From a virus: DNA of 36,634 nucleotides. The number at the start of each line of letters is the position of its first letter. Position 1 is the first letter of the stretch. Where the stretch lies: positions 1-36,634 of IMG/VR virus record IMGVR_UViG_3300042894_001737; one strand, 5' to 3'. The notes beneath the pieces are model-generated. The model searched no databases. It saw only the letters and a list, made by a program, of their open reading frames with translations, and was not told the DNA's origin. The translations under genes were made by a program, and so were the position numbers. Of the stretch, positions 14,212 to 22,096 are shown in pieces.

Positions 14212-14764
14212 TGCCCCAAGTGATTTCCTGCTCCTGCAGGGCGGTGACGTACTCAAAGCCACGGTCGCCGGGATAAAGCGCCTTCTGGCTTTCGTCAGTG
14301 TAGCGCCACTCGCGCGGGCGGGTGAGGTCGATGAGGCGGCTTTCGTAGGTGATGGTGGCAATGGCGCTGTCCTGCCCGTCGGCGATGGTTGGCACGTCCA
14401 GGCGGCCCGCGAAGGCCAGCACCGGGTCAGCCACAACCGCGCCGCCTTCCGTCATCAGCGCCACCCAGACTTGCCCCGGCAGGCCTTGGCGTGCCGCGCT
14501 GATGCAGGCCGACACAACGTCAGGCGGGACGCCCGACAGCGTGATTGTCAGGCCAGACGCGACGATTGAGGTGGTTTCCTCGACTGCCCCGATGCCCAGC
14601 AACGTGCCGGCGCCGGTCCAGAATTTGCCGTCCCATGTAATATCCGCCGTGCCAGACCAAAGCCGCAGGAAGCCGCCGACGAACTGGCCTTCAAAGAAGA
14701 TGGCCGGGCGGATTTCCTTTGCCGCAAGCGCGGTGACAAACGCCGATGATGCGTTCCGGCTCAT
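14204..14764 (-). CDS. Tail-tip assembly protein (DUF2163-like)
   Basis: This 186-residue protein lies between a minor tail protein and the NlpC-like peptidase, the place of the distal tail / hub protein in Rhodobacterales siphophages and GTAs. Its strand-rich sequence includes 'IFFEGQFVGGFLRLWSGTAD' and 'LSGVPPDVVSACISAARQG', followed by 'YTDESQKALYPGDRGFEYV' near the end. I recognise this ending from phage tail proteins of unknown structure. ATGA overlap with the upstream gene. Confidence 0.7.
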   Translation of the reverse strand: MSRNASSAFVTALAAKEIRPAIFFEGQFVGGFLRLWSGTADITWDGKFWTGAGTLLGIGAVEETTSIVASGLTITLSGVPPDVVSACISAARQGLPGQVWVALMTEGGAVVADPVLAFAGRLDVPTIADGQDSAIATITYESRLIDLTRPREWRYTDESQKALYPGDRGFEYVTALQEQEITWGNA

Positions 14765-15345
14765 ATCGCTTCCCGCGCGGTGATGCTGAAGCGGTAGATG
14801 TCGCCAAGCCCGATTTGCGCCGGGATGGGCGATGTGGCGCGCAGCAGGACGCCGGGGCTGGTGACGTTGAGCGCCGCATTGTCAGCCGGCACCGAGCGCA
14901 GCGGCGGCACAAAGTTCAGCGTTGCGTTACCAGCCGTCGGCGGCGCGTCTGCCGTCAACTGGTACAGGCGGAAGTCGGCGCCCGTGCCGATAGAAAAGCA
15001 GTCGCCCGCGTAAAGCCCGGTTCCCGTCCAGCCGTCTGTCAGCAGCGTTGAGCCTGACTGTCCGCCGCCTTTGACGAGGGGCGTGCCGAGGCCGGTGGGG
15101 TTGTCGATGTAGGGGTCGCGCAGAACGAACGTGCCAGCAGCGCCGCCAAGGGCTGCGAAGAAGGCGGACAGCTTGCGCCCGTCGCGCGTCTGCGTTGCGG
15201 CGAACTCAATCTCATACTCCCACCAGCGTCCGCCCCAGTCCTGCACTTGCTGCGTGCCGGTGAATGGGCTGGTGGTGACGGCAACGGCGGCGCGCAGGGT
15301 GCGCGTCATGTTCGTGACCAGCGTCAGGGGAAGTTCGTCGTTCAT
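14761..15345 (-). CDS. Minor tail protein (distal tail-like)
   Basis: This 194-residue protein is mostly beta-strand. It carries 'DWGGRWWEYEIEFAATQTRD' (about 36-55) and 'AGTFVLRDPYIDNPTG' (about 70-85), which recur in phage minor tail proteins at the start of the tip complex. It directly follows the tape-measure gene, as lambda gpM/L or a Dit protein would. The start overlaps the tape-measure stop by one base. Confidence 0.7.
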   Translation of the reverse strand: MNDELPLTLVTNMTRTLRAAVAVTTSPFTGTQQVQDWGGRWWEYEIEFAATQTRDGRKLSAFFAALGGAAGTFVLRDPYIDNPTGLGTPLVKGGGQSGSTLLTDGWTGTGLYAGDCFSIGTGADFRLYQLTADAPPTAGNATLNFVPPLRSVPADNAALNVTSPGVLLRATSPIPAQIGLGDIYRFSITAREAI

Positions 15346-17309
15346 CAGTAGCCCCTCGCGCCAGCGGCCCGGTTCGCAGATACGGACTGCCGCAGAATGT
15401 CCGGCATCGCCTGGCGCAAGCGCGCGTCAATCTGCGCGGCTGTTCCTTCAACTGCGCCGCGCGCGTCGATGTTCACCACCGTGCCGCCGCCGCCCGATGA
15501 CCGCACGCCCAGCTTCCCGCCGATGCGGGTGAGCGGCATGATTGCTTCCGGCCCGGCTTCGCCCATCAGGCCCGCGCCGTTCGCCATCGGGAACACGGTG
15601 GGGCTGTTGACGACGCCGCCAGAGGCGAAGGCTGTGACGCGGCCATTTGAGAAGGCGTTGCCGTTGGCGTTGAGGTTAAACGCGCCCGCGAAGGCACCGC
15701 CGACACCGCCATCGCCGAACAAGCCCTTGCTAAAGGCAGAGAACGCTTCGTTTGCAAGGGTGTCTGCCAGCGAGGCGAGAAGGTTCGACACGGCGTCCCG
15801 CGCAGATTCGGCGCCGGTTACAAACGAGCCGAACGCGCTGCTGAAGGCGGACTCCATCGACTGGGCCGCACTGCTGGCCTCTCCAGCCTTGTCCTTCAGG
15901 TCGTCCACGGCCCGGTTAAACGTGTCCTGGCTGATTTCGCCAGCGGCAAGCAGCGTGTTCAGCTTGCCGAGTTCAATGCCGTATTTTTCCGCCTCGGTGC
16001 GCGTCTGGGCGAAGACCCGCGCCGCCTCGCGCTGCAGCTCGTTGGCTTCCTTTTGGGCTGCGCCACCGCCGGTCTTCGGGTCGGGCGGGTTCATGCGCTT
16101 ATCAAGGGCGTTCTGCGCATCAGTGCCGCCGGGCGTGCGGCCGCCATAGGCAATCGCCGCCTGTCCGCCGGGGCTGAATTCCACAGCCATTTGCGCAAGC
16201 TGTCCATCTGCCGCAAGGCGGCCCTGCGCCAGCGCCCACGCGGCTTTCGCGGCGGCAAGAAGCGTATTTGCCAGCCCTGCGGCGGCGCCATCTGCGGAGG
16301 AAAACGCCCCCGCAAGGCCAGATGCAATCGAGGAAAGCTGGCCCGCTAGGTCAACGGCGAGCGATAACGGGTTCGCCATGCCTTCCATCTTGGTCTGGAC
16401 TTCGCCCGCCTGCAGCACGATTTCCGCCATCTGCCCGTAAACGGCCTGCAGCGGCGCCGGCATCGCATCGACGCTGCGGTAGGTGTCCAGAAGGGCATCG
16501 CTGACGCTCTGAGCGGCCTCTGCCTGTTCGGTCAGTCCTTCAGCATCGTTCAGAGCCGAAAGCGCATTGCGCAGGGCGTCAACCTGGCCTTCGGTCATGC
16601 CGAAGTTGTCGTTGAGCACGCGGATTGTCTCGACAGTCCGCGAGAAGCCGTCGTCAGACATGACAACCTTGTCTTGAAGGTTGGTCATCGACGTGACGAC
16701 TGCAGCTATAACCGCGTTAGTCGCTGTCATAGCGTTGACCAAGGTTACCGCCTGCTGTGCAACAAGCGCATCCCGCGCCGCCGTGGCAAGCCCGCCGTAT
16801 TTCTCGACCAGCTGGTCTGTCGGCGCCCGCGCGGCGTCGGCTGCGGCGATGTAAGCGTTCACGGCCGAAGCAAGCTCAGTGACCGCCTCGCCAGACGTCT
16901 TCGCCTTCTCGCCAGTGGAAAAGAGTATGCCGGCAAGCGGGATAAGGATGGCCGAAGCAGTACCGGCAAGCACGCCGAACAATCCAAAGCCAGACAGAAG
17001 CTGCGGAAGCTGTTGCGCCAGCGCGCGGGTGGCGGAGGTGCCGCCCGCAATCTGCACCGCCAAATCCTGCACCTGAAAGCCGACGTTCTGCAGGCCAGCC
17101 CTAGACGCGCCTGCGCTGCGGTTCAGGTCGTTGAACGCCCGCGCACCGTCCCGCGACACCCGCTGCCCGAACTGGACAACCTGCCCGCCGGTCTTCTGCA
17201 GGCTGCCGTCCATTGCGCCAAGCTGCCGCCGGGCAGATGCCACGCCCTTGTCGAACGCGGCGCTTTCCAGCGCGAGAACGGCACGAAGGGCGCCAATTTC
17301 TTCAGCCAT
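15345..17309 (-). CDS. Tail tape-measure protein
   Basis: This 654-residue protein should fill the tail tube, set its length and be ejected with the DNA. It is nearly all helix and alanine-rich. Hydrophobic segments lie at about 105-130 (LSGFGLFGVLAGTASAILIP). The C-terminus carries 'FASGGVVNSPTVFPMANGAG' and 'MGEAGPEAIMPLTR', a signature of lambda-type tape measures. At about 1.5 Angstrom per residue (the usual helix rule) 654 residues suggest a tail near 100 nm. It follows the frameshifted assembly chaperones, as expected. Confidence 0.92.
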   Translation of the reverse strand: MAEEIGALRAVLALESAAFDKGVASARRQLGAMDGSLQKTGGQVVQFGQRVSRDGARAFNDLNRSAGASRAGLQNVGFQVQDLAVQIAGGTSATRALAQQLPQLLSGFGLFGVLAGTASAILIPLAGILFSTGEKAKTSGEAVTELASAVNAYIAAADAARAPTDQLVEKYGGLATAARDALVAQQAVTLVNAMTATNAVIAAVVTSMTNLQDKVVMSDDGFSRTVETIRVLNDNFGMTEGQVDALRNALSALNDAEGLTEQAEAAQSVSDALLDTYRSVDAMPAPLQAVYGQMAEIVLQAGEVQTKMEGMANPLSLAVDLAGQLSSIASGLAGAFSSADGAAAGLANTLLAAAKAAWALAQGRLAADGQLAQMAVEFSPGGQAAIAYGGRTPGGTDAQNALDKRMNPPDPKTGGGAAQKEANELQREAARVFAQTRTEAEKYGIELGKLNTLLAAGEISQDTFNRAVDDLKDKAGEASSAAQSMESAFSSAFGSFVTGAESARDAVSNLLASLADTLANEAFSAFSKGLFGDGGVGGAFAGAFNLNANGNAFSNGRVTAFASGGVVNSPTVFPMANGAGLMGEAGPEAIMPLTRIGGKLGVRSSGGGGTVVNIDARGAVEGTAAQIDARLRQAMPDILRQSVSANRAAGARGY

Positions 17310-17643
17310 CGCGCGCCTCCGCTGCTTGTATCATGTCGCCCCACGCCTGCATCGACGCCCAGATTTCATCCGGGTCTTGCGCGGGCTTCGGCTTCCCGTC
17401 GGGGAAAACCTTGTCGAATTTTGGCATCCGCTTGGGGTCATTCACGGCGAACGACACAAGGTAAGCCAGAGAATAGGCGCGCCCGTCTTCGACGCGCTTC
17501 AGGCGGGCCTCGCGGTCAGACGCGGCCTGCATGATGACTGCGGCTTCCCGCAGCGTGACGTCCCAGAAGTCGGACGGGGCGAGGCCAAGGCCGACCCACG
17601 CCCGCAGAAGCGCCGACCAGTCTAGGCCGTCGGCGCTTCGCCG
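17302..17643 (-). CDS. Frameshift-dependent tail assembly chaperone part (T-like, Phage_TAC_6-like)
   Basis: This frame has no start codon matching its conserved beginning: 'GLDWSALLRAWVGLGLAPSD' followed by 'FWDVTLREAAVIM', the hallmark of GTA-like small chaperones. It opens only 9 bp upstream of the slippery site. I infer that it is made as the C-terminal part of a -1 frameshift fusion with the gene at 17622-17942 (about 100 + 113 residues). An internal ATG at 17532 could also give a 76-residue product. As in lambda G/GT, the fusion would recruit the tape measure to the tail tube. It overlaps the tape-measure start by 8 bp. Confidence 0.8.
   Translation of the reverse strand, partial: RRSADGLDWSALLRAWVGLGLAPSDFWDVTLREAAVIMQAASDREARLKRVEDGRAYSLAYLVSFAVNDPKRMPKFDKVFPDGKPKPAQDPDEIWASMQAWGDMIQAAEARDG
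17607..17639 (-). promoter_or_regulatory. Frameshift-stimulating RNA hairpin
   Basis: On the minus strand GAAGCGCCGAC (17639-17629) pairs perfectly with GTCGGCGCTTC (17617-17607). This gives an 11-bp stem with an 11-nt loop that contains the zero-frame TAG stop. It begins 3 nt after the slippery heptamer; with the lowest pairs melted the spacing is 5-6 nt, the normal distance for a stimulatory structure. It would stall ribosomes on the slippery codons. Confidence 0.8.
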
Positions 17644-17942
17644 TTTCCCGGTTCAGCATCCTTCGGCGGGAACGCGAGGCGCAGCCCTTCGGCGAGGATG
17701 CGGTCAACTTCGACGGGGCCGATGTCGTCCATTATCTCGCCTGCTGTTTCCAGCGTGATGCCGCCAATCGCCGCCCAAAGAAGCAGGCGGAATGACAGGG
17801 TGCGCTTGCCAGACACGGCAGTATCGGCAAGCAAAGCCTCCAGCGACTGCCCGCTGCGCTCTTCGACCCGGCAAATCGCGTTCGTGGTGAACCGAAGTTC
17901 AAACGACTTGCCGAGTGCGTCGAACGTCACGCCGTTCCGCAT
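17622..17942 (-). CDS. Tail assembly chaperone (G-like, GTA-family Phage_TAC_11-like)
   Basis: This 106-residue protein follows the tail tube gene and precedes the tape measure, the place of lambda gpG. The sequence shows a strand pair (GVTFDALGKSFELRF), a helix NAICRVEERSGQSLEALLAD and 'LSFRLLLWAAIGGITLETAGEIMDDIG', fitting the GTA-type chaperone family. Near its end the codons CCG GGA AAC contain a slippery heptamer, so a share of ribosomes would shift into the -1 frame. The zero-frame product ends at TAG 19-21 nt later. Start overlaps the tube-gene stop by one base. Confidence 0.85.
   Translation of the reverse strand: MRNGVTFDALGKSFELRFTTNAICRVEERSGQSLEALLADTAVSGKRTLSFRLLLWAAIGGITLETAGEIMDDIGPVEVDRILAEGLRLAFPPKDAEPGNGEAPTA
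17643..17649 (-). promoter_or_regulatory. -1 ribosomal frameshift slippery site GGGAAAC
   Basis: Read in the minus-strand zero frame as G GGA AAC, this fits the X XXY YYZ rule (X=G, Y=A, Z=C). Lambda uses GGGAAAG at the same gene junction. Slipping back one base moves ribosomes into the frame of the T-like ORF, which has no start codon of its own at the conserved N-terminus. An 11-bp hairpin follows. Confidence 0.85.
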
Positions 17943-18364
17943 CAGGCGTAAACCGGCGCGCCAGTGACTTTCAGCGTGATGCTGGCGGTCATCTTGTCTT
18001 CCATCGGCGCGCTGCGCTCATAGCCTGTGAGATAGGCCAGGAACGTAATCGTGCGGGCCGGGGAATACTGCGAGAACGTAGCGCGATAGGTGCGCGGCGC
18101 CCGCTCCAGCGTGATGCCGCGCAGAAGCGCGTCGGTCGTGCCGCCGGTGTCCCACAGCATTTCGAACGACGCTTCGCCGTAGTCGATGAGGCCGGCGATG
18201 AATTCGCGCGCCATGTTGGCGGACGACGACGAGGTCACGTCGATGATGTCGCGCGTTGGATTGGGCGGCGTGAACGACATGATGGTGCCGATGGCATTCG
18301 TCGGCGTGGTCGCGGGGGAGACATCGCTGACGGCCAGCGCAATGCCATATCCAATATCGGGCAT
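17942..18364 (-). CDS. Major tail tube protein
   Basis: This 140-residue protein sits between tail-completion genes and the assembly chaperones, the position of the tube subunit. It is strand-rich with one helix (SANMAREFIAGLIDYGEASFE, about 48-67). This matches the lambda gpV / GTA tail-tube fold: beta barrel, single helix, and 'F-x-x-Y-S-P-A-R-T-I-T-F-x-A' near the C-terminus. Subunits stack as hexamers into the tail. A 55-bp gap separates it from the upstream gene. Confidence 0.85.
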   Translation of the reverse strand: MPDIGYGIALAVSDVSPATTPTNAIGTIMSFTPPNPTRDIIDVTSSSSANMAREFIAGLIDYGEASFEMLWDTGGTTDALLRGITLERAPRTYRATFSQYSPARTITFLAYLTGYERSAPMEDKMTASITLKVTGAPVYA

Positions 18365-18419
18365 GTGGAAACTCCAGATAAAGGGCCAGCAGTTGCGCCA
18401 GCCTTGTGGGGGTGAAGGG

Positions 18420-18770
18420 TCAGGTCGTCAGCAGGGTCGCCGACAGGCCAGTTCCGGTTGTGATGTCGATGACGCCCTTGAGGTAGAGCGCGATGGAATC
18501 CAGCGGGATGACGACTTGCCCCCCTGTAGCGATTGACCCCACGGCGTAGCCCGCCGAGACGGTGACAGTGCCGAGGCCCGTCACGTCGGCGGTTGTTGCG
18601 TCCGCGCCGTCGATAACTGGCGAAAGCGCACCAGCCGTCGAGTTGTGCAAGATGAGGATGTCGCCCGCGCCGGGGCGATAGGTGAAGGGGTTGCCGGTTG
18701 CGCCAAGGGTCGTGCGCGTAGAAGCACGCTGCCCGACCCCCTGAAGCGATGTTGCGACGATTGCAGGCAT
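18420..18770 (-). CDS. Small beta-rich structural protein, unknown
   Basis: This 116-residue protein is very rich in T, G, A and V with alternating strands (DILILHNSTAGALSPVIDG, TVSAGYAVGSIATGGQVVIP). It lies between the tail terminator-like gene and the tail tube gene, where a standard HK97-type order has no such gene. The sequence suggests a small beta-sandwich decorating protein. It could be a second tube or a decoration protein. Confidence 0.65.
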   Translation of the reverse strand: MPAIVATSLQGVGQRASTRTTLGATGNPFTYRPGAGDILILHNSTAGALSPVIDGADATTADVTGLGTVTVSAGYAVGSIATGGQVVIPLDSIALYLKGVIDITTGTGLSATLLTT

Positions 18771-18775
18771 CGGGG

Positions 18776-19141
18776 TTACTCCTGGTGATGAATGAAGAAG
18801 TCGAGGGAGACGCGGCCGATGGTCTGCGCGTCGGTCGTTTCGGGCGATAGGTCGCGCTCATTGCTTAGAAACGCGCCCTTGATTGCGCCGCTCCGGTAGC
18901 CAGACAGCGCCGCTTTTACCTGACGGCCCAGCAGCTTGGCGGCCCCCACGCTTGTGGCGTAGCAGTCAACTTGCACGCGGGTCTGCGTGTATCCTGTGCG
19001 CCCCGACATGGTGTAATCGTCGCCGCCGCTGATACGGTACAGCACAATGCGCGGCGGGGTCACGCCCTGCGCCGTCATGCCCCAGTCAACGGGGGTGTTC
19101 GCTATCTGTGCCTTAAGGCGGGCGCGCAGAAGTTCGTCCAT
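18776..19141 (-). CDS. Tail terminator / tail completion protein (DUF3168-like)
   Basis: This 121-residue protein starts MDELLRARLKAQIANTPVDWG, the usual beginning of DUF3168/gp17-like tail terminators. Conserved 'PPRIVLYRISG' and 'QVDCYATSVGAAKLLGRQVK' lead to the strand 'VSLDFFIHHQE'. These proteins cap the tail tube and join it to the head connector. I chose the ATG at 19141, which overlaps the upstream stop; the longer open frame upstream is shadowed by the HK97-gp10 gene. Confidence 0.8.
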   Translation of the reverse strand: MDELLRARLKAQIANTPVDWGMTAQGVTPPRIVLYRISGGDDYTMSGRTGYTQTRVQVDCYATSVGAAKLLGRQVKAALSGYRSGAIKGAFLSNERDLSPETTDAQTIGRVSLDFFIHHQE

Positions 19142-19683
19142 CAGCGCCCCCGTGGCATCTGCGGCCCAATGAAGGCGGCTTTCGTCAAGCGCCGCCCCAG
19201 CGCCTTTTCGATTTCGTCGCGGATGGCGGTTGCAAGCGTTGACAGCACTTCGGCTTTGTTCGCGTCCCAAGCGGGGCGCAGGAACGGGTCGGGCGGCATG
19301 ATGCCGGTGGACCTGCCGTTAATCTTGATGGACTTCATCTTGCCGCGATAGTTTTTGGTTCTGATGTACGCCTTCGCTAGGAAGCGTTCGACGGTGCCGA
19401 ATTCGACAAGGTGCGCGTGCGGCGCTGTTGACCCGACAAACATGACCTTGCGGCCCTTGCCCGGTTTTTCCAGTGACTGCGCCATCTGCCCCGCCTTGAT
19501 GGTCGGCGCGATGCGGATGCTTTCAGGCAAGCTGCCCGGCGCATAGCTGCGCGCAGCGGCGGCAACCGGCTGAAGGGCGCGGCGCATACCCGATGACACG
19601 CCCTGCCCCGCCAGTTGGCGCGGAATCGCCTGCAAAAGCGCGTCCATCTCCTTGAAGCCAATGACCTTCAAGCTTGCGGACAT
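19141..19683 (-). CDS. HK97 gp10-like head-tail joining protein
   Basis: This 180-residue protein has the family's start (LKVIGFKEMDALLQAIPRQL) and the conserved basic core 'AAAARSYAPG', 'MFVGSTAPHAHLVEFGT' (about 79-96) and 'MPPDPFLRPAWDANK' (about 129-143). These residues define the HK97 gp10 family, which helps join tails to heads. Start overlaps the upstream stop. Confidence 0.88.
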   Translation of the reverse strand: MSASLKVIGFKEMDALLQAIPRQLAGQGVSSGMRRALQPVAAAARSYAPGSLPESIRIAPTIKAGQMAQSLEKPGKGRKVMFVGSTAPHAHLVEFGTVERFLAKAYIRTKNYRGKMKSIKINGRSTGIMPPDPFLRPAWDANKAEVLSTLATAIRDEIEKALGRRLTKAAFIGPQMPRGR

Positions 19684-20009
19684 CAGTCGCCCCTCGCGCT
19701 TGCGGTCATCTCAAGCCCCTCGCGGCGGCCAATTTCCTTGATATTGGTGATGTCGTATTCGCGGCCCGCGCAGACCATTCGGTCGGCGGGTGTAATTGAT
19801 GCCGTAAACGGCGAATAACGCACGACAAAACGCGCGGTGACGGATGCCGAAACCTCGTTGGCGCGGTAGCGTTCGCCGTCGCTGACGTCCGTCTTGGACG
19901 CCCAGACGGGGCTGCCGAGATCCCCGAATGCCTCAACCTGGGCAAAGCCGTCGTCGGTCAGCGTGAAGCGCCGGAATTGAACGCGGCGGTCGAGGGTGCC
20001 GGCTTCCAT
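19683..20009 (-). CDS. Head closure protein (SPP1 gp16 / HK97 gp9-like)
   Basis: This 108-residue protein opens with 'AGTLDRRVQFRRFTLTDDGF' and continues with 'VWASKTDVSDGERYRANEV'. It ends in 'YDITNIKEIGRREGLEMTA', the exact layout of the phage head-tail adaptor / closure family (TIGR01563-like). It forms the stopper ring under the connector. Overlaps its neighbours by one base on each side. Confidence 0.88.
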   Translation of the reverse strand: MEAGTLDRRVQFRRFTLTDDGFAQVEAFGDLGSPVWASKTDVSDGERYRANEVSASVTARFVVRYSPFTASITPADRMVCAGREYDITNIKEIGRREGLEMTASARGD

Positions 20010-20569
20010 TAGGCGGCCATCCAGCCAAGACGCTGTGTTGACACCAGTGCGTCCACGCCCATCGGCAGTTCGCTCATGGCTTCATCAACTGCGGAACGGT
20101 GTTCAAACAGATGCCCGATGCAAAGAAGCACAGCCATCCGCAATTCGGTCGGCAGCGTCGTATAACCCGCCGTGAACGTGATGGTGATTGCGTCTTCGCG
20201 CACCGCCGTTACCGGCCAGGCCTTGTTCGGCTTCGGGCGCAGCGAAGTCAGGTCATCACTGCGGAACAGGTAGAAATCCGAGTTCGACATGGTCTGCAGC
20301 GTGTCGCCGCTGTCGTAATAAGTCACGGAAACCAGTTCCTTGACCGGGCTTTTGGGCAGCACGATGTCGCCCGCGATGGACGACCAGGACGCGGCCCAGG
20401 TTTCTTCCGCCATCACCCGGCCCGCCATTTCACCGACAAGCGCGGTGCTGGACGCGATAAGCGCGGTGATGAGCGTGTCTTCGGACGTGTCGTCCACGCG
20501 CAACTGTGCCTTTGCCTCTGTCAAGGTGACAGGCGAGGTGCCAGCGGCAGAGGTGCGGCGAAGCAGCAT
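20009..20569 (-). CDS. Head-tail connector (gp6-like)
   Basis: This 186-residue protein begins MLLRRTSAAGTSPVTLTEAK; the pattern 'PVTLTEAKAQLRVD' with 'LITALIASSTALVGEMAGR' is typical of gp6-like connectors (PhiE125 gp8 family). The C-terminal half holds 'ITFTAGYTTLPTELRMAVLL', also conserved. It forms the ring that follows the portal. I chose the ATG at 20569 because it overlaps the upstream stop. Confidence 0.85.
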   Translation of the reverse strand: MLLRRTSAAGTSPVTLTEAKAQLRVDDTSEDTLITALIASSTALVGEMAGRVMAEETWAASWSSIAGDIVLPKSPVKELVSVTYYDSGDTLQTMSNSDFYLFRSDDLTSLRPKPNKAWPVTAVREDAITITFTAGYTTLPTELRMAVLLCIGHLFEHRSAVDEAMSELPMGVDALVSTQRLGWMAA

Positions 20570-20751
20570 CAGCGCACTGCCTTCTCGGTTTTGGCCGTGC
20601 GAACGGCGCGCTCGGTCACGGCTTCCCGCGCCAGTTCGGCTTGGTCGGCGGCAATCATCCGCGCGCCTTCTTCCGGCCCGACTTCGATGATGTCGCCACG
20701 GTTCTGCACAAGGCCAGGGCCAGCGCGCGAGACGAGCAGTTTCAGTTTCAT
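20569..20751 (-). CDS. Small protein between capsid and connector genes
   Basis: This 60-residue protein starts MKLKLLVSRAGPG, a beginning seen in many siphophage small ORFs at this site. The pattern 'VQNRGDIIEVGPEEGARMIAADQAEL' forms a small KOW-like barrel followed by a helix. Unknown role, maybe a capsid accessory. A strong hairpin lies just upstream. Confidence 0.7.
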   Translation of the reverse strand: MKLKLLVSRAGPGLVQNRGDIIEVGPEEGARMIAADQAELAREAVTERAVRTAKTEKAVR

Positions 20752-20772
20752 GGCAAACCCCCAAGGCAATGC

Positions 20773-20797
20773 GGGAAGGGCGCTGGACGCCCTTCCC
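20773..20797 (-). promoter_or_regulatory. 10-bp hairpin after the capsid gene
   Basis: GGGAAGGGCG and CGCCCTTCCC form a perfect 10-bp stem with a 5-nt loop between the capsid stop (20816) and the next start (20751). No T-run follows on the minus strand, so it is not a classic terminator. It may protect the 3' end of capsid mRNA or lower downstream expression. Confidence 0.65.
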
Positions 20798-20815
20798 AGG
20801 CTTTACACGCGGCCC

Positions 20816-22069
20816 TTAGATGGCAGCGGTGATCAGGTGCTTGATGGCGCCCGTGTTGGCAGCTTCACCGTCGAAGCGGATCAGGCCGAGGATGCCGTAG
20901 TCGGGCGCGAAACGCTCACGCGCGACGAACGTGATCGGGTTGCCGACCTTGCGGACCATGTACTTGCCCAGATCGCCGAACAGGACGACTTTCTTGGCGG
21001 CCGCGATGCTGTCCATCGCCTGGTTCACATAGTAGCGGTAGCCCAGCAGGCTGCCCGGCTGGCCCTGGATGACGTTGCCCATCTGCCAAAGGTAATTTCC
21101 GTCGCCATCCTTGAGCTTGCGGATGGAGGCGAGCGTGGCGTCGTTGAACATGAACGCCGCTTTCGGAGAGGTCCGGTAAGCCGGGTCAACCGAGTGCAGC
21201 AGGTCAATGATCTCGTCAGCCGTGATGGCCGTTGCCGAAGCAGCGGTCTTGCCTGCGGTCGAGGCAGTCACGATGCCGTTGGGGGCAGACGAGCCCGTGC
21301 CGGTGGTCAGCTGCGTGTTGGCCGTGCGGCCAAGGCGCTCACCGAGGAGGGAGCCGAGCAGGGCTTCCATCGAGAAGATGGAGTCCATGTCCAGTTCCCA
21401 GGACCACTTGACCCACTCGGTGTCATACGAGAAGGCGTCCAGCGAACGCTGCGAGAACGTCGCGTCTTCGCCGCCATCGTCGGTGACTGCGCCGCCTTCG
21501 GTGTGCGCGACGGCGACTTTGGCGGTGTCGTCAACGAACGGCATCCGCATCGGGTTTCCCGACGTCGTGCGGATCTCGGTGATGACGTTGGCGTCCCACA
21601 TCGGGCCGTGGGCCTTCATGGCGACTTCAATCTGCGCCATCAGTTCGGTCGGGACGGTGAAGCCGCCGGCCGAGTTGGTGCCGGCCGTCTGCGTGCGCAG
21701 TTCGGTCGCGCCACGGCGAAGAACAGCGCGCTCCTCGGCGGACAGGTCGTCCAGCGGGCCGCAGATGGCCTTGGCGAAGACTTCGCGGTACTCGACCTTC
21801 AGACCTTCGTCCTGGCCGCGTGCTTCGACGTTCTCGCCGCGCGGGCGACGGGCGTCACCGGCATTGGCGCGGGCTTCGGCTTCTTCAAGCTTCTGCAGGC
21901 GCTCAATGCGCAGGCCGACCTTGTCGTGGTCGGACATCATGCCGTCGAACTCGCGCTCGATTTCAGCCGCGCGGGCTTCGTCGGTCGAGCCGGAGATTTC
22001 GTTGAATTTGGCGCGGGCGTTTGTGGCGATGCGCGCCTGCTGCTCACGCAGCGACTTGATGTCGGTCAT
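20816..22069 (-). CDS. HK97-family major capsid protein
   Basis: This 417-residue protein starts at MTDIKSLREQQARIA, with GGAG 6 nt before. The N-terminal 75 or so residues are a charged coiled coil, the delta domain that scaffolds assembly and is then cut off by the protease. The rest has the HK97 fold markers: 'AGTNSAGGFTVPTELMAQIE', 'SWELDMDSIFSMEALLGSLLGERLGRTANTQLTTG' region around the spine helix, and 'LFGDLGKYMVRKVGN' with 'GLIRFDGEAANTGAIKHL' at the end. Subunits form the icosahedral head. Preceded and followed by strong hairpins. Confidence 0.95.
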   Translation of the reverse strand: MTDIKSLREQQARIATNARAKFNEISGSTDEARAAEIEREFDGMMSDHDKVGLRIERLQKLEEAEARANAGDARRPRGENVEARGQDEGLKVEYREVFAKAICGPLDDLSAEERAVLRRGATELRTQTAGTNSAGGFTVPTELMAQIEVAMKAHGPMWDANVITEIRTTSGNPMRMPFVDDTAKVAVAHTEGGAVTDDGGEDATFSQRSLDAFSYDTEWVKWSWELDMDSIFSMEALLGSLLGERLGRTANTQLTTGTGSSAPNGIVTASTAGKTAASATAITADEIIDLLHSVDPAYRTSPKAAFMFNDATLASIRKLKDGDGNYLWQMGNVIQGQPGSLLGYRYYVNQAMDSIAAAKKVVLFGDLGKYMVRKVGNPITFVARERFAPDYGILGLIRFDGEAANTGAIKHLITAAI

Positions 22070-22096
22070 GGTAAACTCCATTCTGACCAAAGGAAT

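Noticed and set aside
17302-17532. Independent 76-residue chaperone starting at the internal ATG
   Set aside because: The conserved N-terminus lies upstream of this ATG in the same frame, reachable only by frameshift; kept only as a possible secondary product.
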